A DNA stretch of 64,000 bases, from contig CAZGJZ010000003.1 in NCBI GenBank assembly GCA_964525935.1, positions 496,001 through 560,000 of the forward strand. Reading direction: 5' to 3'. This DNA comes from UBA2377 sp964525935. GTDB taxonomy: Bacteria; Verrucomicrobiota; Verrucomicrobiia; Opitutales; Opitutaceae. The notes beneath the pieces were generated by a model. That model saw only the letters and a list, made by a program, of their open reading frames with translations. It did not search any database and was not told the origin of the DNA. This document shows positions 50,107 through 59,088 of this stretch, one piece after another. Every line of letters begins with the position of its first letter. Positions within the stretch are counted from its first letter, which is position 1. The translations under genes and the position numbers were made by a program.

Positions 50107-51183
50107 TCAATGCCCGCCGTCAAGGTCGCCGGGTTTTAAGAGCGGGGCGAAGAGGGCTTTGTTGGCGCCCTTCATGTAGGCTTCCTTGGGCTCGATCGTG
50201 CCGTCCTTCACGCGGGCCATGAGGCTGTTGTCCATCGTGATCATGCCATCGTTGCCGGCGCTCTCGATGATGGCCTTGATGTTGGCGATCTGGCCGCTGC
50301 GGATGGTGTTGGGCAGCGCTTCGTGCGTGAGCAAAATCTCGTGCACGGCACAGCGGCCCTTGGGGATGCGTTTGCAGAGGAGCTGGGCGACGACGCCGGC
50401 GAGGCTGCTCGCGAGCATGACGCGCACCTGGTTCTGTTCCTCGGCGGGGAAGGTGTTGATGATGCGGTCGACGGTCTTGGCGGCGTTGTTGGTGTGGAGC
50501 GTGCCGAAGACGAGCATGCCCATCGAGGCGCAGCCGAGCGCGAGCTTGATGGTTTCCATTTCGCGCATTTCGCCGAGGAGGAGGATGTCGGGGTCGTGGC
50601 GCATGGCGCCTTTTAGCGCGGCGGCGAAGGAGCCGGTGTGCTCGCCGACCTCGCGGTGGACGATGACGGATTTTTTAACCGGGTGCACGAACTCGATCGG
50701 GTCCTCGATCGTGATGATGTGTTTACAGAGGTTCGTGTTGATGTAGTCGATCATCGCCGCGAGCGTGGTCGACTTGCCGGAGCCGGTGGGGCCGGTGACG
50801 ACGACGAGGCCCTCATTGAGGTGGCAGAGTTTTTTCAGCGCCTCGGGGAGCTTGAGTTCGTCGAAGGAGAGGATTTTCGCCGGGATCTGGCGGAAGACGG
50901 CGGCCTGGCCCCAGTGGTTGTAGAGGAAGTTGCCACGAAAGCGGGCGAGGCCGGGGATTTCGTGGGCGAGATCGAGGTCCTTTTTCTCGACGAAATCGGC
51001 CCAGCGCTTCTCGGGGCAGATTTCCTTGAGGAGCGACTCCATGGTCTTGGTGTCGATGACCTGGTCGGTCAGCGGCACGAGCGAGCCGGAGGCGCGGATC
51101 TTGGGCGGGAGGCCGACGGTGAGGTGCAGGTCGGAGCCGCCCTTTTCGAGCATGGCTTTGAGGAGAGTGTCGATGGCGGCCAC
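50107..51183 (-). CDS. pilT: Type IV pilus retraction ATPase PilT
   Basis: This 358-residue secretion-type ATPase powers pilus retraction in twitching motility. Walker A is GPTGSGKSTT, the Asp box ITIEDPIEFVH, Walker B ILLLGEMREMETI and the His box FGTLHTNN are all clear. The N-terminus SDLHLTVGLPPKIRASG is typical of PilT. It starts with GTG at 51183. It lies 53 bp after the PilU-like gene on the same strand. Confidence 0.92.
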   Translation of the reverse strand: MAAIDTLLKAMLEKGGSDLHLTVGLPPKIRASGSLVPLTDQVIDTKTMESLLKEICPEKRWADFVEKKDLDLAHEIPGLARFRGNFLYNHWGQAAVFRQIPAKILSFDELKLPEALKKLCHLNEGLVVVTGPTGSGKSTTLAAMIDYINTNLCKHIITIEDPIEFVHPVKKSVIVHREVGEHTGSFAAALKGAMRHDPDILLLGEMREMETIKLALGCASMGMLVFGTLHTNNAAKTVDRIINTFPAEEQNQVRVMLASSLAGVVAQLLCKRIPKGRCAVHEILLTHEALPNTIRSGQIANIKAIIESAGNDGMITMDNSLMARVKDGTIEPKEAYMKGANKALFAPLLKPGDLDGGH

Positions 51184-51189
51184 GGATGA

Positions 51190-51220
51190 AGTTGAGCGTT
51201 GAGGGCTGAGAGTTGAGAGT
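51190..51220. repeat. GTTGAG-family intergenic repeat
   Basis: The gap between the two pilus ATPase genes holds GTTGAGCGTTGAGGG then CTGAGAGTTGAGAG, a near match to the copy at 21206-21234 inside the oxidase gene. Confidence 0.65.
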
Positions 51221-51236
51221 GGAGGCCTGACCCGGC

Positions 51237-52682
51237 TCAGGTGATCTTGGCGCGGAGGACGCGGTTGCCGATGTTGGCGAGGGCGACGTCGCCGCCGATC
51301 TGGCGGTCGTTGTAGAGGCCGAAGACGACATTATCCATGAGGCACATGCCTTCCTTGACGCCGGTTTCCATCGTGTTGCGGAGACCGGTGCTCTTGCCCT
51401 CCTTGATGAGGTTGGCGATGGCGGTGTTGTTGATGAGGATCTCGCAGGCGAGCACGAGGCTGCCGCTGGGCGAGGGGAGGAGGCGCTGGCAGACAACGCC
51501 GCGGAGACTCTCGGCGACGCTGGAGCGGATCTGCGTCTGCTGCGCGGGCGGGAAGACGTCGAGGAGGCGGTTGAGCGTGGTGGCGGCGTCGCTCGTGTGC
51601 ATGGTGCCGATCACCAAGTGGCCGGTTTCGGAGGCGCTGATCGCCATCTCGATGGTCTCGAGGTCGCGGAGCTCGCCGATGACGATGACGTCGGGGTCTT
51701 CGCGGAGGGCGCCCTTGAGCGCGGTGAAAAATGACTTGGTGTGCGGGCCGACCTCGCGCTGGGAGACGTTGCAACCTTTCGCGGGCTGAACGACCTCGAT
51801 GGGGTCCTCGACGGTGATGATGTGGTCGGTGCGGGTCTCGTTGAGGTAGGCGACCATCGAGGCGAGCGTCGTGGTCTTGCCGGAGCCGACGGGGCCGGTG
51901 ATGAGGATGAGGCCGTTGTGGTAGGAGAGGAGTTTCTTGAGCGTATCGAGGTGGGCGGAGTAGCCGAGCTCGGTGAGCGTGCGGACCTTGTCGGGCACCA
52001 TGCGGTAGGCTCCGGCGGCGCCGTTCTTGTGGAACATGAGGTTGACGCGGTAGCGGTCGTTACCGCCGAGGGCCAGGGCGTAGTCGTAGTCCTTGCGATC
52101 GAGGAAGGTCTTCTTCTGGCCTTCGGAGAGCAACGCGGTGTTGAGGCGAAGGCAGTCCTTGGCGGTGAGCTTGTAATCGCCGAGAAAACTGAAGCTGCGG
52201 TTCTTGCGGATAAAGGGGCGAGCGCCGGTGGAAAGGTGGAGATCGCTGGCGCCGAACTTGGCGGTGGCGCGGAGCAGGCCGCGCAGGCCGGCGGCGAGTG
52301 CGGCGTCGTCCATGGCACCGATGGTATCGAAGGGGAACGTGGGCGCGGGGCCGGTGGCGACGGGGACGGCAGCGCCGCCGGGCTTGCCGGAAGCGGCGGG
52401 AGCGGCGGCTGGAGCAGCCGCGGCGGCGGGGGCGGGTTCCGCGTCAGCTTCGTCGAAAGGATCGTCGGCGGGCGCGGTTTTCTGGCCCTTGGTCTGCGCC
52501 AGGTTGGCGAGTTTTTCGAGGGCGCCGAGATCCTCGACGATGGCATCGTCGATGAGCTTCTGGGCGAAGTCCATGAGGTCGGCGTTTTCGCCGACGGCTT
52601 TGCGCACGGCGAGGGCTTGCGCGCGCGTGAAGAGCTTTTGATCCCGGCCAAGCCGGACCAGCCAGAGAATCTCGTTGTTCAT
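51237..52682 (-). CDS. PilT/PilU-like ATPase with N-terminal extension
   Basis: This 481-residue type IV pilus-type ATPase has an added N-terminal helical domain (about 1-70), an Ala/Pro linker (75-110), then the PilT fold: DLHLSTGARPFIRKN, Walker A GPVGSGKTTT, ITVEDPIEVVQ, VIVIGELRDLETI and IGTMHTSD. It is likely a PilU-like partner of the PilT encoded downstream. The N-terminal extension may target or regulate it. The gene is divergent from ettA. Confidence 0.85.
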   Translation of the reverse strand: MNNEILWLVRLGRDQKLFTRAQALAVRKAVGENADLMDFAQKLIDDAIVEDLGALEKLANLAQTKGQKTAPADDPFDEADAEPAPAAAAAPAAAPAASGKPGGAAVPVATGPAPTFPFDTIGAMDDAALAAGLRGLLRATAKFGASDLHLSTGARPFIRKNRSFSFLGDYKLTAKDCLRLNTALLSEGQKKTFLDRKDYDYALALGGNDRYRVNLMFHKNGAAGAYRMVPDKVRTLTELGYSAHLDTLKKLLSYHNGLILITGPVGSGKTTTLASMVAYLNETRTDHIITVEDPIEVVQPAKGCNVSQREVGPHTKSFFTALKGALREDPDVIVIGELRDLETIEMAISASETGHLVIGTMHTSDAATTLNRLLDVFPPAQQTQIRSSVAESLRGVVCQRLLPSPSGSLVLACEILINNTAIANLIKEGKSTGLRNTMETGVKEGMCLMDNVVFGLYNDRQIGGDVALANIGNRVLRAKIT

Positions 52683-52794
52683 GCGGGGCTAAGTGGCGGC
52701 ATGCTCGCGAGGGGGCGCAATTGAGTCGAGCCGGGAATGGGCGGATGCAGCGCGGCCTTGCCGGGGCGGGGTTCTGCGCCCACAAGTTCCGGCC

Positions 52795-54483
52795 ATGGCC
52801 CAAACTGGCGAAGCTCCCAAGATCATTTTCTCCATGCTCGGCGTCTCGAAGAAGATCGAGCGCAAGGAAATCCTCCGCGACATCTCGCTGTCGTTTTACT
52901 ACGGCGCGAAGATCGGCGTGCTCGGCCTCAACGGCTCCGGCAAGTCGTCGCTCATGCGCATCCTCGCCGGCATCGACAAGGAGATCGACGGGCGGGTGCA
53001 CTTCGAGCCGGGCTACACGGTGGGTTTTCTCCCGCAGGAGCCGGCGCTGACGGCGGGGGCGACGGTGCGGGCGTGCGTGGAGGAAGGGGTGAAGCACCTG
53101 ACCGACCTCACGGCGGCCTACGATGCGAGCTGGGACGAGCTTTCCGCGGCGGAGGACGACGCGGCGAAGGACGCGATCGCGGACAAGCAGGCGAAGCTGC
53201 AGGAAAAAATCGATGCGCTGGGCGCGTGGGATGTCGCGCCGCTCGTCGAGCAGGCGATGGATGCGCTGCGTTGCCCGCCGGCGGACGCGATTGTGGACCA
53301 TCTCTCGGGCGGCGAACGCCGCCGCGTCGCGCTCGCGCGGTTGCTGTTGCAGAAGCCGTCGATCCTGCTGCTCGACGAACCGACCAACCATCTCGACGCC
53401 GACTCGGTCAACTGGCTCGAGCAGCATCTCAGCCGTTACGAAGGCACCGTGATCGCGGTGACGCACGACCGGTATTTTTTGGACAATGTTGCGGGCTGGA
53501 TCCTCGAGCTCGACCACGGCCACGGCCTGCCGTGGAAGGGCAACTACTCGTCATGGCTGGAACAGAAGCAGGCGGTGGCGACGGTCAAGGAGCGCACCGA
53601 GAGCAAGCGGCAGAAGGCGATGGCGCGCGAACTGTCGTGGATCCGGCAGTCGGCGAAGGCGCGGCAGTCGAAGGGACAGGCGCGTATCAACGCCTATGAG
53701 CAGATGCTGAAGGCGGACGTCGCCGAACAGGAGAAGCTCTTCGAAATCATCATCCCGCCCGGGCCGCGGCTCGGCAACCTGGTGGTCGAGGCGCAGGGCG
53801 TGGCCAAGGCCTACGGCGACAACCTGCTGTTCGACAAACTCAGCTTCGCGCTGCCGCCCGGCGGCATCGTGGGCATCATCGGGCCAAACGGCGCGGGCAA
53901 GACGACGCTGTTCAAGCTCATCACGAATCTGGAAAAGCCGGACGCGGGCACGTTCAAGGTCGGCGAATCGGTGAAGTCGGCCTACGTCGAGCAGTCGCGC
54001 GACTCGCTGCAAAACGAGAAGACGATCTGGCAGGTGATCAGCGACGAGCAGGAAATAATGACGCTCGGCACGCGCTCGGTGAACAGCCGGGCGTATTGCG
54101 CGCAGTTTGGTTTCACGGGCGCGGATCAGCAGAAAAAGGTCGGCGTGCTCTCCGGTGGCGAACGCAACCGCGTGCTGCTGGCGCGCGTGCTCAAGAGCGG
54201 CGCGAACCTGATCCTGCTCGACGAACCGACGAACGACCTCGACGTAAACTCGATCCGCGCGCTGGAGGAGGCGCTGGAGACTTTCGCCGGCTGCGCGGTG
54301 ATCATCTCGCACGACCGCTGGTTCCTGGATCGCGTGGCGACGCACATCATGGCGTTCGAAGGCGACAGCTACGTGCACTGGTATGCGGGCAACTACTCGG
54401 CGTATCTGGAGGATTTCAAGAAGCGGAAGGGCAAGGACGCGGAGCAGCCGCACCGGATCAAATACCGGAAGCTCACGCGGTGA
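52795..54483 (+). CDS. ettA: ABC-F ATPase EttA, energy-dependent translational throttle
   Basis: This 562-residue soluble ABC-F protein binds the ribosomal E site and gates early elongation by energy state. It has two ABC cassettes: Walker A GLNGSGKSS with signature LSGGERRRVALARLL and LLDEPTNHLD, then GPNGAGKTT with LSGGERNRVLLARVL and LLDEPTNDLD. The linker (EQKQAVATVKERTESKRQK..) is present. ATG at 52795 is preferred to the longer frame. Confidence 0.93.
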   Translation: MAQTGEAPKIIFSMLGVSKKIERKEILRDISLSFYYGAKIGVLGLNGSGKSSLMRILAGIDKEIDGRVHFEPGYTVGFLPQEPALTAGATVRACVEEGVKHLTDLTAAYDASWDELSAAEDDAAKDAIADKQAKLQEKIDALGAWDVAPLVEQAMDALRCPPADAIVDHLSGGERRRVALARLLLQKPSILLLDEPTNHLDADSVNWLEQHLSRYEGTVIAVTHDRYFLDNVAGWILELDHGHGLPWKGNYSSWLEQKQAVATVKERTESKRQKAMARELSWIRQSAKARQSKGQARINAYEQMLKADVAEQEKLFEIIIPPGPRLGNLVVEAQGVAKAYGDNLLFDKLSFALPPGGIVGIIGPNGAGKTTLFKLITNLEKPDAGTFKVGESVKSAYVEQSRDSLQNEKTIWQVISDEQEIMTLGTRSVNSRAYCAQFGFTGADQQKKVGVLSGGERNRVLLARVLKSGANLILLDEPTNDLDVNSIRALEEALETFAGCAVIISHDRWFLDRVATHIMAFEGDSYVHWYAGNYSAYLEDFKKRKGKDAEQPHRIKYRKLTR

Positions 54484-54564
54484 TCTTTTGGGCGGCCGGG
54501 GCGCGAAGCGAAGAGCCGGATGCAGGGTTGCCTTGCACGCAACCCAAGGGTAGGCCAACGAACC

Positions 54565-55395
54565 ATGAGTTACCGTTTCGCCCTGTGGGGCGTGATTATT
54601 GGCTTGGGCGCCGGCATCGGTTCGTTGTCGGCGCAGAATGTTTTGTTCGTGGGCAACAGCCTCACCTATGTGCCGCGGGAGAATCTCAAGGTGGGCAAGG
54701 CGGTGGAGTTGAATGGCGGGCCGGGGGGCGGGGTCCCGGGCCTGTTTGAAGCGCTGGCAGTGGCCGGGGGCAAAACCCCGGTGGTCAGCATGGAGACGGT
54801 AGCGGGCCGGAACCTCGCGTTTCATTATGCATCCCGGCGCACACTCATCGACCAATCGTGGGATGTGGTGGTGTTGCAGGATTTCAGCACGTCACCGCAG
54901 GTAGAGCGCGCCTCACCCCCGACCAGTTTGGAAAAACTGCGCGACGTGGTCGTCGCGCGAAATCCCCGGGTGAAGGTCTACGTTTATGAGACTTGGCGGC
55001 AGATGGACCGCCTGAAGAATGAAGCGAACGCCTCAGTGGAAAGCCTGCATGCGGACTTGCATGGGATTTATACCGCGGCCGTGAAGGATTTTGGGTTGAG
55101 CGGGCGCGCGCCAGTGGGGTGTGCCTTTGCGGCGGCGGTGCGCGAGGGGCTGGCGGATGATCCGATGACGGAAGCGGTGGAAGGTTCGGTCAAAATTTGG
55201 GGCAAGGACAACTTACATCAAAGCGACACCGGATCCTACCTGGCCGCGCTGGTGTTCTACGGGCGGCTGTATGGGGAGGATCCGCGCAAGCTGCCCGCGG
55301 ATAATCCGGTCGCGGTGCGGCTCAGGATGCCGGCCAAGACCAGCGAGCGGTTACAGGCGATCGCGTGGGAAGCGCTGCAGGCGGACCCGCTGTAA
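54565..55395 (+). CDS. Secreted SGNH-hydrolase-like protein
   Basis: This 276-residue exported protein has a signal segment (YRFALWGVIIGLGAGIGSLSA) and block I of the SGNH family, VLFVGNSLTYV, with the nucleophile Ser. A likely Asp-x-x-His ending is DNLHQSD. SGNH enzymes remove acyl groups or act on sugars. The substrate is unknown. It is convergent with the rhamnosidase-like gene, 18 bp apart. Confidence 0.7.
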   Translation: MSYRFALWGVIIGLGAGIGSLSAQNVLFVGNSLTYVPRENLKVGKAVELNGGPGGGVPGLFEALAVAGGKTPVVSMETVAGRNLAFHYASRRTLIDQSWDVVVLQDFSTSPQVERASPPTSLEKLRDVVVARNPRVKVYVYETWRQMDRLKNEANASVESLHADLHGIYTAAVKDFGLSGRAPVGCAFAAAVREGLADDPMTEAVEGSVKIWGKDNLHQSDTGSYLAALVFYGRLYGEDPRKLPADNPVAVRLRMPAKTSERLQAIAWEALQADPL

Positions 55396-55413
55396 GGCGG
55401 CGGAGCAGGGTGG

Positions 55414-57723
55414 TCAGCGGCACGCCGCCAACGGCCAGGTCGCGGTAAAGGTGTCGGTGACGTTGGCGGTGCCGCCGCCGAGGGCGGGCGAGAGATGCAG
55501 CGTGAGTGGCACTGGCGTCCGCAATTCGTAGTGCAGGCCGGCGGCGTCTTTTTTCCATGAGACGGTCACGGCGTCGTCGCGGCCGGGGATCGGGCGGGCG
55601 CCGCGGGCGCTGGTGAGCGACCCGGTGGCGAGGGCGAGGTCGAAGTGCATGGCACCGCGGTCAAAACGCGGGGAGAGGCCGAGCAGGTAGCGCGAGAGCT
55701 GCCACGTGGGGCAGCCGCCCCATTGGTGACAGTGACTCCAGCGCGTGTCGAAAACCTCGAGCCATGTCGTGCGACCGCCGCCGAGCGACCAGCCCCAGCA
55801 GGTGCGATACTGGCCGAGCACGAAATCCATGTCACCGTGCTCGATGAGTTCGGGCAGCGCGAAGTGCCCGAAGTAGGGCGTGATCAATTGCGAGCTGTTC
55901 GCCGCAGGATCGCTGAGGCGCGGGGCGTCCTCGCGATTGGGGAAACAGCGGAGCATGTGCGCGCGGAGGAAGGCGCGGCCTTCCACGGCTTGCGTGGCGT
56001 TGAAGAAATTCTGGCGCAGGCCGAGCGCGGCGCGGTGGTAGCCGATGCGCGTCCATGCCTCGCCGCCGGCGGCGAACTCGCCGGCGAAGTAGCGGGCGAT
56101 GATCGCGTTGAGGATGTCGGCCTGGCGTTGGTAGTGCGCGGCGCGGGCGGCGTGGCCGAGCGTGGTCGCCCAGCGGCTGATGCTGTGGAGCGCGGTGAGG
56201 ACGTGGAGATTGACGCCCATGTCGCTCGGGCCGGGGTTGCGCACGTAGCCCCAATCGACGAAGCCCCAGCCGGCGTCGTCCTTGAGGCCATCGGCGGTGG
56301 TTTTGGCGGCGAAGGCGGCGAGGTTGCGCTCGGCGTGCGGCCACATCTCGTCGAGGAGCGTGCGGTCACCGGTGAGTTCCCAATAGTGGACGCAGGCGGT
56401 GACCCATTGCGCGGCGTAAGTGGTGAGATAGCCAACCCCACCGGGACAGAGACCGGCGACGAGGCCGTCGTCGCGGGCGCACTGGGCGCATTGCACGAGG
56501 CTGCGGCGGCAGAGACGGAGATCGGCGAAGGCCGCGGCGGCGACATCCATGCCGACGGTGACGACATCGCCGGCCCACTGGCCGCGTTCGCGCGTGGGGT
56601 TGTCGGTGATGGCGTCCTCGGCGCAGGCGCGGTGCGACTCGACGCCGACGGACCAAGCCTGGTCGAGCAAGGTCTCGCCGGTGTGCAGCGCGCCCGCCGC
56701 GGCGCCATAGTAGGCGCGTTCGACGACGGACTCGCGGAGAAATTTAACCGACCCCGCGGGAGCGAAAATGTGGACTTCGAGGAAACGGCCGCCGCGCGGA
56801 GCGAGCGGGAAAAATTCCTGCGGGCCGCCGCGGGCGACGTAGTGGTCGAGGTTGCAGGAATCGCCGGCGGAGAGCGTGATCCACGGTGAGACACGACCGC
56901 TGATGAGCGCTTCACAGTAAGCGAACTCGACGACGGTGCCGGCCGGCAGATCGAGGACGAAGCGCGGGCGCATGAGACGCACGCGGCCGAGATCATAGCG
57001 GCGCCAGATGCCTTGCGGCGGAAGCATGGGCGGCGCGAGATCACGGAGAAAAAAACGCGCCGGGATATCGTCGCGATCGTAGCCGAAGGTTTCGGTGAAC
57101 GTGCCCGAGGCGAGTGGCGCGAGTGCGTGCGGGATGGCGATGGCGTTCGCCGAGGAGAGCGGGCGGAGCGGGCCGAGGTCGCGCGTCACGGGGACGGGCG
57201 CAGCCCACGCGGTGTCGTCGAACGCAGGCGCTTGCCAGTCGACGGGGAGCTGACGGGTGTCGCACCACTCGATGAAGCCGACCTGCGGGTTGACGCGGCG
57301 GACGTGCGGGGTGAAGGCGGGGAGCTGGGCGCAGCGCCAGGCGAGGGGCAACGTGCGGCCGGCGGCGAGGACGTTGCAGGCGAAGAACGGCGCGATGGTT
57401 TCGATGATGCGCGTGGTGACGCCGTGATGGTTGACGGCAAAGGCGAGCGTGTGGCGACCGGCGGCGAGCTGGGCGGTGAACGTCTGGTATTCGGGGAAGG
57501 CCTTGGGGAAACGCGCGGGGCCTTCGCAGAAATACTCGTGGTCGAGCCAGCCGACGAACCAGGACGCGCCGAAGAGCTGGAACTCAACCGTGGCGGGAGC
57601 GGAGAGTTCGAAGTGGGTGCGGAAGGCGGCGTAGGTGTCGTTGTCGGCGGGCGTGGGCGGGGCGTCGGTGAGCCAGAGAAAGCGAAGATCGGGCGAGGCG
57701 GCGGCAGCGGCGGCGGTGGGCAT
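55414..57723 (-). CDS. GH78-like alpha-L-rhamnosidase, cytoplasmic
   Basis: This 769-residue glycosidase has two N-terminal beta-sandwich domains, then an (alpha/alpha)6 barrel from about residue 340. The acidic-residue segment ITDNPTRERGQWAGDVVTVGMD matches the GH78 pattern RER-x-GW-x-GD. Later landmarks are GWGFVDWGYVRNPGPSD, TWLEVFDTRWSHCHQWGG and a C-terminal beta domain. No signal peptide is present, so it may act on imported sugar oligomers. The alpha-L-rhamnosidase assignment is family-level. Confidence 0.8.
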   Translation of the reverse strand: MPTAAAAAASPDLRFLWLTDAPPTPADNDTYAAFRTHFELSAPATVEFQLFGASWFVGWLDHEYFCEGPARFPKAFPEYQTFTAQLAAGRHTLAFAVNHHGVTTRIIETIAPFFACNVLAAGRTLPLAWRCAQLPAFTPHVRRVNPQVGFIEWCDTRQLPVDWQAPAFDDTAWAAPVPVTRDLGPLRPLSSANAIAIPHALAPLASGTFTETFGYDRDDIPARFFLRDLAPPMLPPQGIWRRYDLGRVRLMRPRFVLDLPAGTVVEFAYCEALISGRVSPWITLSAGDSCNLDHYVARGGPQEFFPLAPRGGRFLEVHIFAPAGSVKFLRESVVERAYYGAAAGALHTGETLLDQAWSVGVESHRACAEDAITDNPTRERGQWAGDVVTVGMDVAAAAFADLRLCRRSLVQCAQCARDDGLVAGLCPGGVGYLTTYAAQWVTACVHYWELTGDRTLLDEMWPHAERNLAAFAAKTTADGLKDDAGWGFVDWGYVRNPGPSDMGVNLHVLTALHSISRWATTLGHAARAAHYQRQADILNAIIARYFAGEFAAGGEAWTRIGYHRAALGLRQNFFNATQAVEGRAFLRAHMLRCFPNREDAPRLSDPAANSSQLITPYFGHFALPELIEHGDMDFVLGQYRTCWGWSLGGGRTTWLEVFDTRWSHCHQWGGCPTWQLSRYLLGLSPRFDRGAMHFDLALATGSLTSARGARPIPGRDDAVTVSWKKDAAGLHYELRTPVPLTLHLSPALGGGTANVTDTFTATWPLAACR

Positions 57724-57810
57724 GGGGTGGGGCGTTCATGGAACACCAAGGCGCAGGGGATTCGAGCCGATTGTGGCAGTCGGCGGCAGGTGCGGGCGGA
57801 AGACTGGCTT

Positions 57811-57883
57811 TAACCACGAAGAGCACGAAGGACACGAAGCCCAGGCCTTAATCCTTTGTGCTCTTTGTGTCCTTCGTGGTTCA
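57811..57883. repeat. Inverted repeat, CCACGAAGAGCACGAAG family, copy 4
   Basis: Left arm 57811-57839 and right arm 57853-57883 with a short loop. It lies between the divergent rhamnosidase and msrA genes. Confidence 0.85.
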
Positions 57884-57943
57884 CAACACTCAAGGGGGCT
57901 ATTTGCGGTGGGAATACTTCCCAGCATGGTGCCTCTCATCCGT

Positions 57944-58546
57944 ATGAAACGTCTCGCTTTGCTTCTCGCGCTGTTTGGCTTTTCCTTTGCACCCATGAAT
58001 GCCGCTCCTGCCTCCACTCCCGCCAAGACTGAATTTCTCGTGCTTGGCGGCGGCTGCTTCTGGTGCACCGAGGCCGCGTATGAACTGCTGCCGGGCGTGA
58101 AGTCGGTCGTCAGCGGTTATGCGGGCGGCGAGACGATCAAGCCGTCGTATGAGGACATTTGCACGGGTGAGACGGGCCACGCGGAGGTGATCCGCATCGA
58201 GTTCGACCCGGCGGTGATTTCGCTCACCCAGGTGCTGGAGTATTTCTGGGAAATCCACGACCCGACGACGCTGAACCGTCAGGGTGCGGATGCAGGCACG
58301 CAGTATCGCTCAACGATCATGTATGCAAACGAGGCGCAGCGCGCCGCGGCGGAAGCGTCGCGGCCGGCGGCGCAGAAAATTTTCCGCGATCCCATCGTGA
58401 CGGAGATCGTGCCGCTCAAGAAATTCTGGCCGGCCGAGGACTATCATCAGGATTATTTCCGGAAGAATCCACACGCGGGCTATTGCCAGATGGTGATCGC
58501 GCCGAAGGTAAAGAAGCTGAAGCAGCAGATCGGGACCGCGAAATAA
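57944..58546 (+). CDS. msrA: Peptide methionine sulfoxide reductase A, exported
   Basis: This 200-residue repair enzyme reduces methionine-S-sulfoxide in proteins. The active-site motif is LGGGCFWCTEAAYELLPGV, with further conserved segments GYAGGET, GETGHAEVIRIEFDP and AGTQYRS. A signal segment (KRLALLLALFGFSFAPMNA) suggests a periplasmic form. ATG at 57944 is used, with a second option at 57926. No msrB is fused or adjacent. Confidence 0.92.
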   Translation: MKRLALLLALFGFSFAPMNAAPASTPAKTEFLVLGGGCFWCTEAAYELLPGVKSVVSGYAGGETIKPSYEDICTGETGHAEVIRIEFDPAVISLTQVLEYFWEIHDPTTLNRQGADAGTQYRSTIMYANEAQRAAAEASRPAAQKIFRDPIVTEIVPLKKFWPAEDYHQDYFRKNPHAGYCQMVIAPKVKKLKQQIGTAK

Positions 58547-58561
58547 CGCGCGGTCCGCGCC

Positions 58562-58912
58562 TTAAAACGGCGCGTCTTCGTCGACCGACTGGCCGGGTTC
58601 CTCGGGCAGCGGGGCGCCGTCATCGTCGGCCGGAGCGCCGGCGGTGCCGCCGAGCAATTCGATCTTCCAGGCGTTGAGGTTCACGAAGTAGCTCTCTTTC
58701 CATTCGCGGCCGCGCAGGTCGAAGAAGACCTTGGCCTTGGCGCCCGGCTGGAGGGCGGCGACCAGGGCGATCTTGTCTTTGACGCACTCAAATTTGATGT
58801 CCTGCGGGAAGCGCCCCGACTCAATGGTGAGCACGAACTCGCGCTTGATGAAGCCGCTGCCGAACGTTTGCTCTGGAAAGATTTTCTTAACGGTGCCGGT
58901 GATTTCGAACAT
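58562..58912 (-). CDS. DUF3127 protein with SSB-like acidic C-terminus
   Basis: This 116-residue protein starts MFEITGTVKKIFPEQTFGSGFIKREFVL and keeps the OB-fold-like DUF3127 core (FFDLRGREWKESYFVNLNAWKIE). The acidic tail ends VDEDAPF, which resembles the C-terminal tip of SSB (DDDIPF-like) that recruits repair proteins. A single-stranded DNA-related role is inferred. It is convergent with msrA, 15 bp apart. Confidence 0.8.
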   Translation of the reverse strand: MFEITGTVKKIFPEQTFGSGFIKREFVLTIESGRFPQDIKFECVKDKIALVAALQPGAKAKVFFDLRGREWKESYFVNLNAWKIELLGGTAGAPADDDGAPLPEEPGQSVDEDAPF

Positions 58913-59088
58913 GCGGTTACGATGAACGGGTCGGACGGACGGGAGCCAGCTACATTTGCAGTAAAACCGTTCCGGGCAGGAAACGAAGGAGGCAAAGACG
59001 AACGCAGCGGAGGGAATATGGTGGGGCGCCGGTGCCGGGCTGCGTGCGGCGGCTTGCGCTGGGGCGGAGATGTGACTCCTTACGAGGC

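Noticed and set aside
26354..57883. CRISPR array made of the CCACGAAG repeats
   Set aside because: Copies are far apart, inverted in pairs, and have no regular spacers or cas genes.
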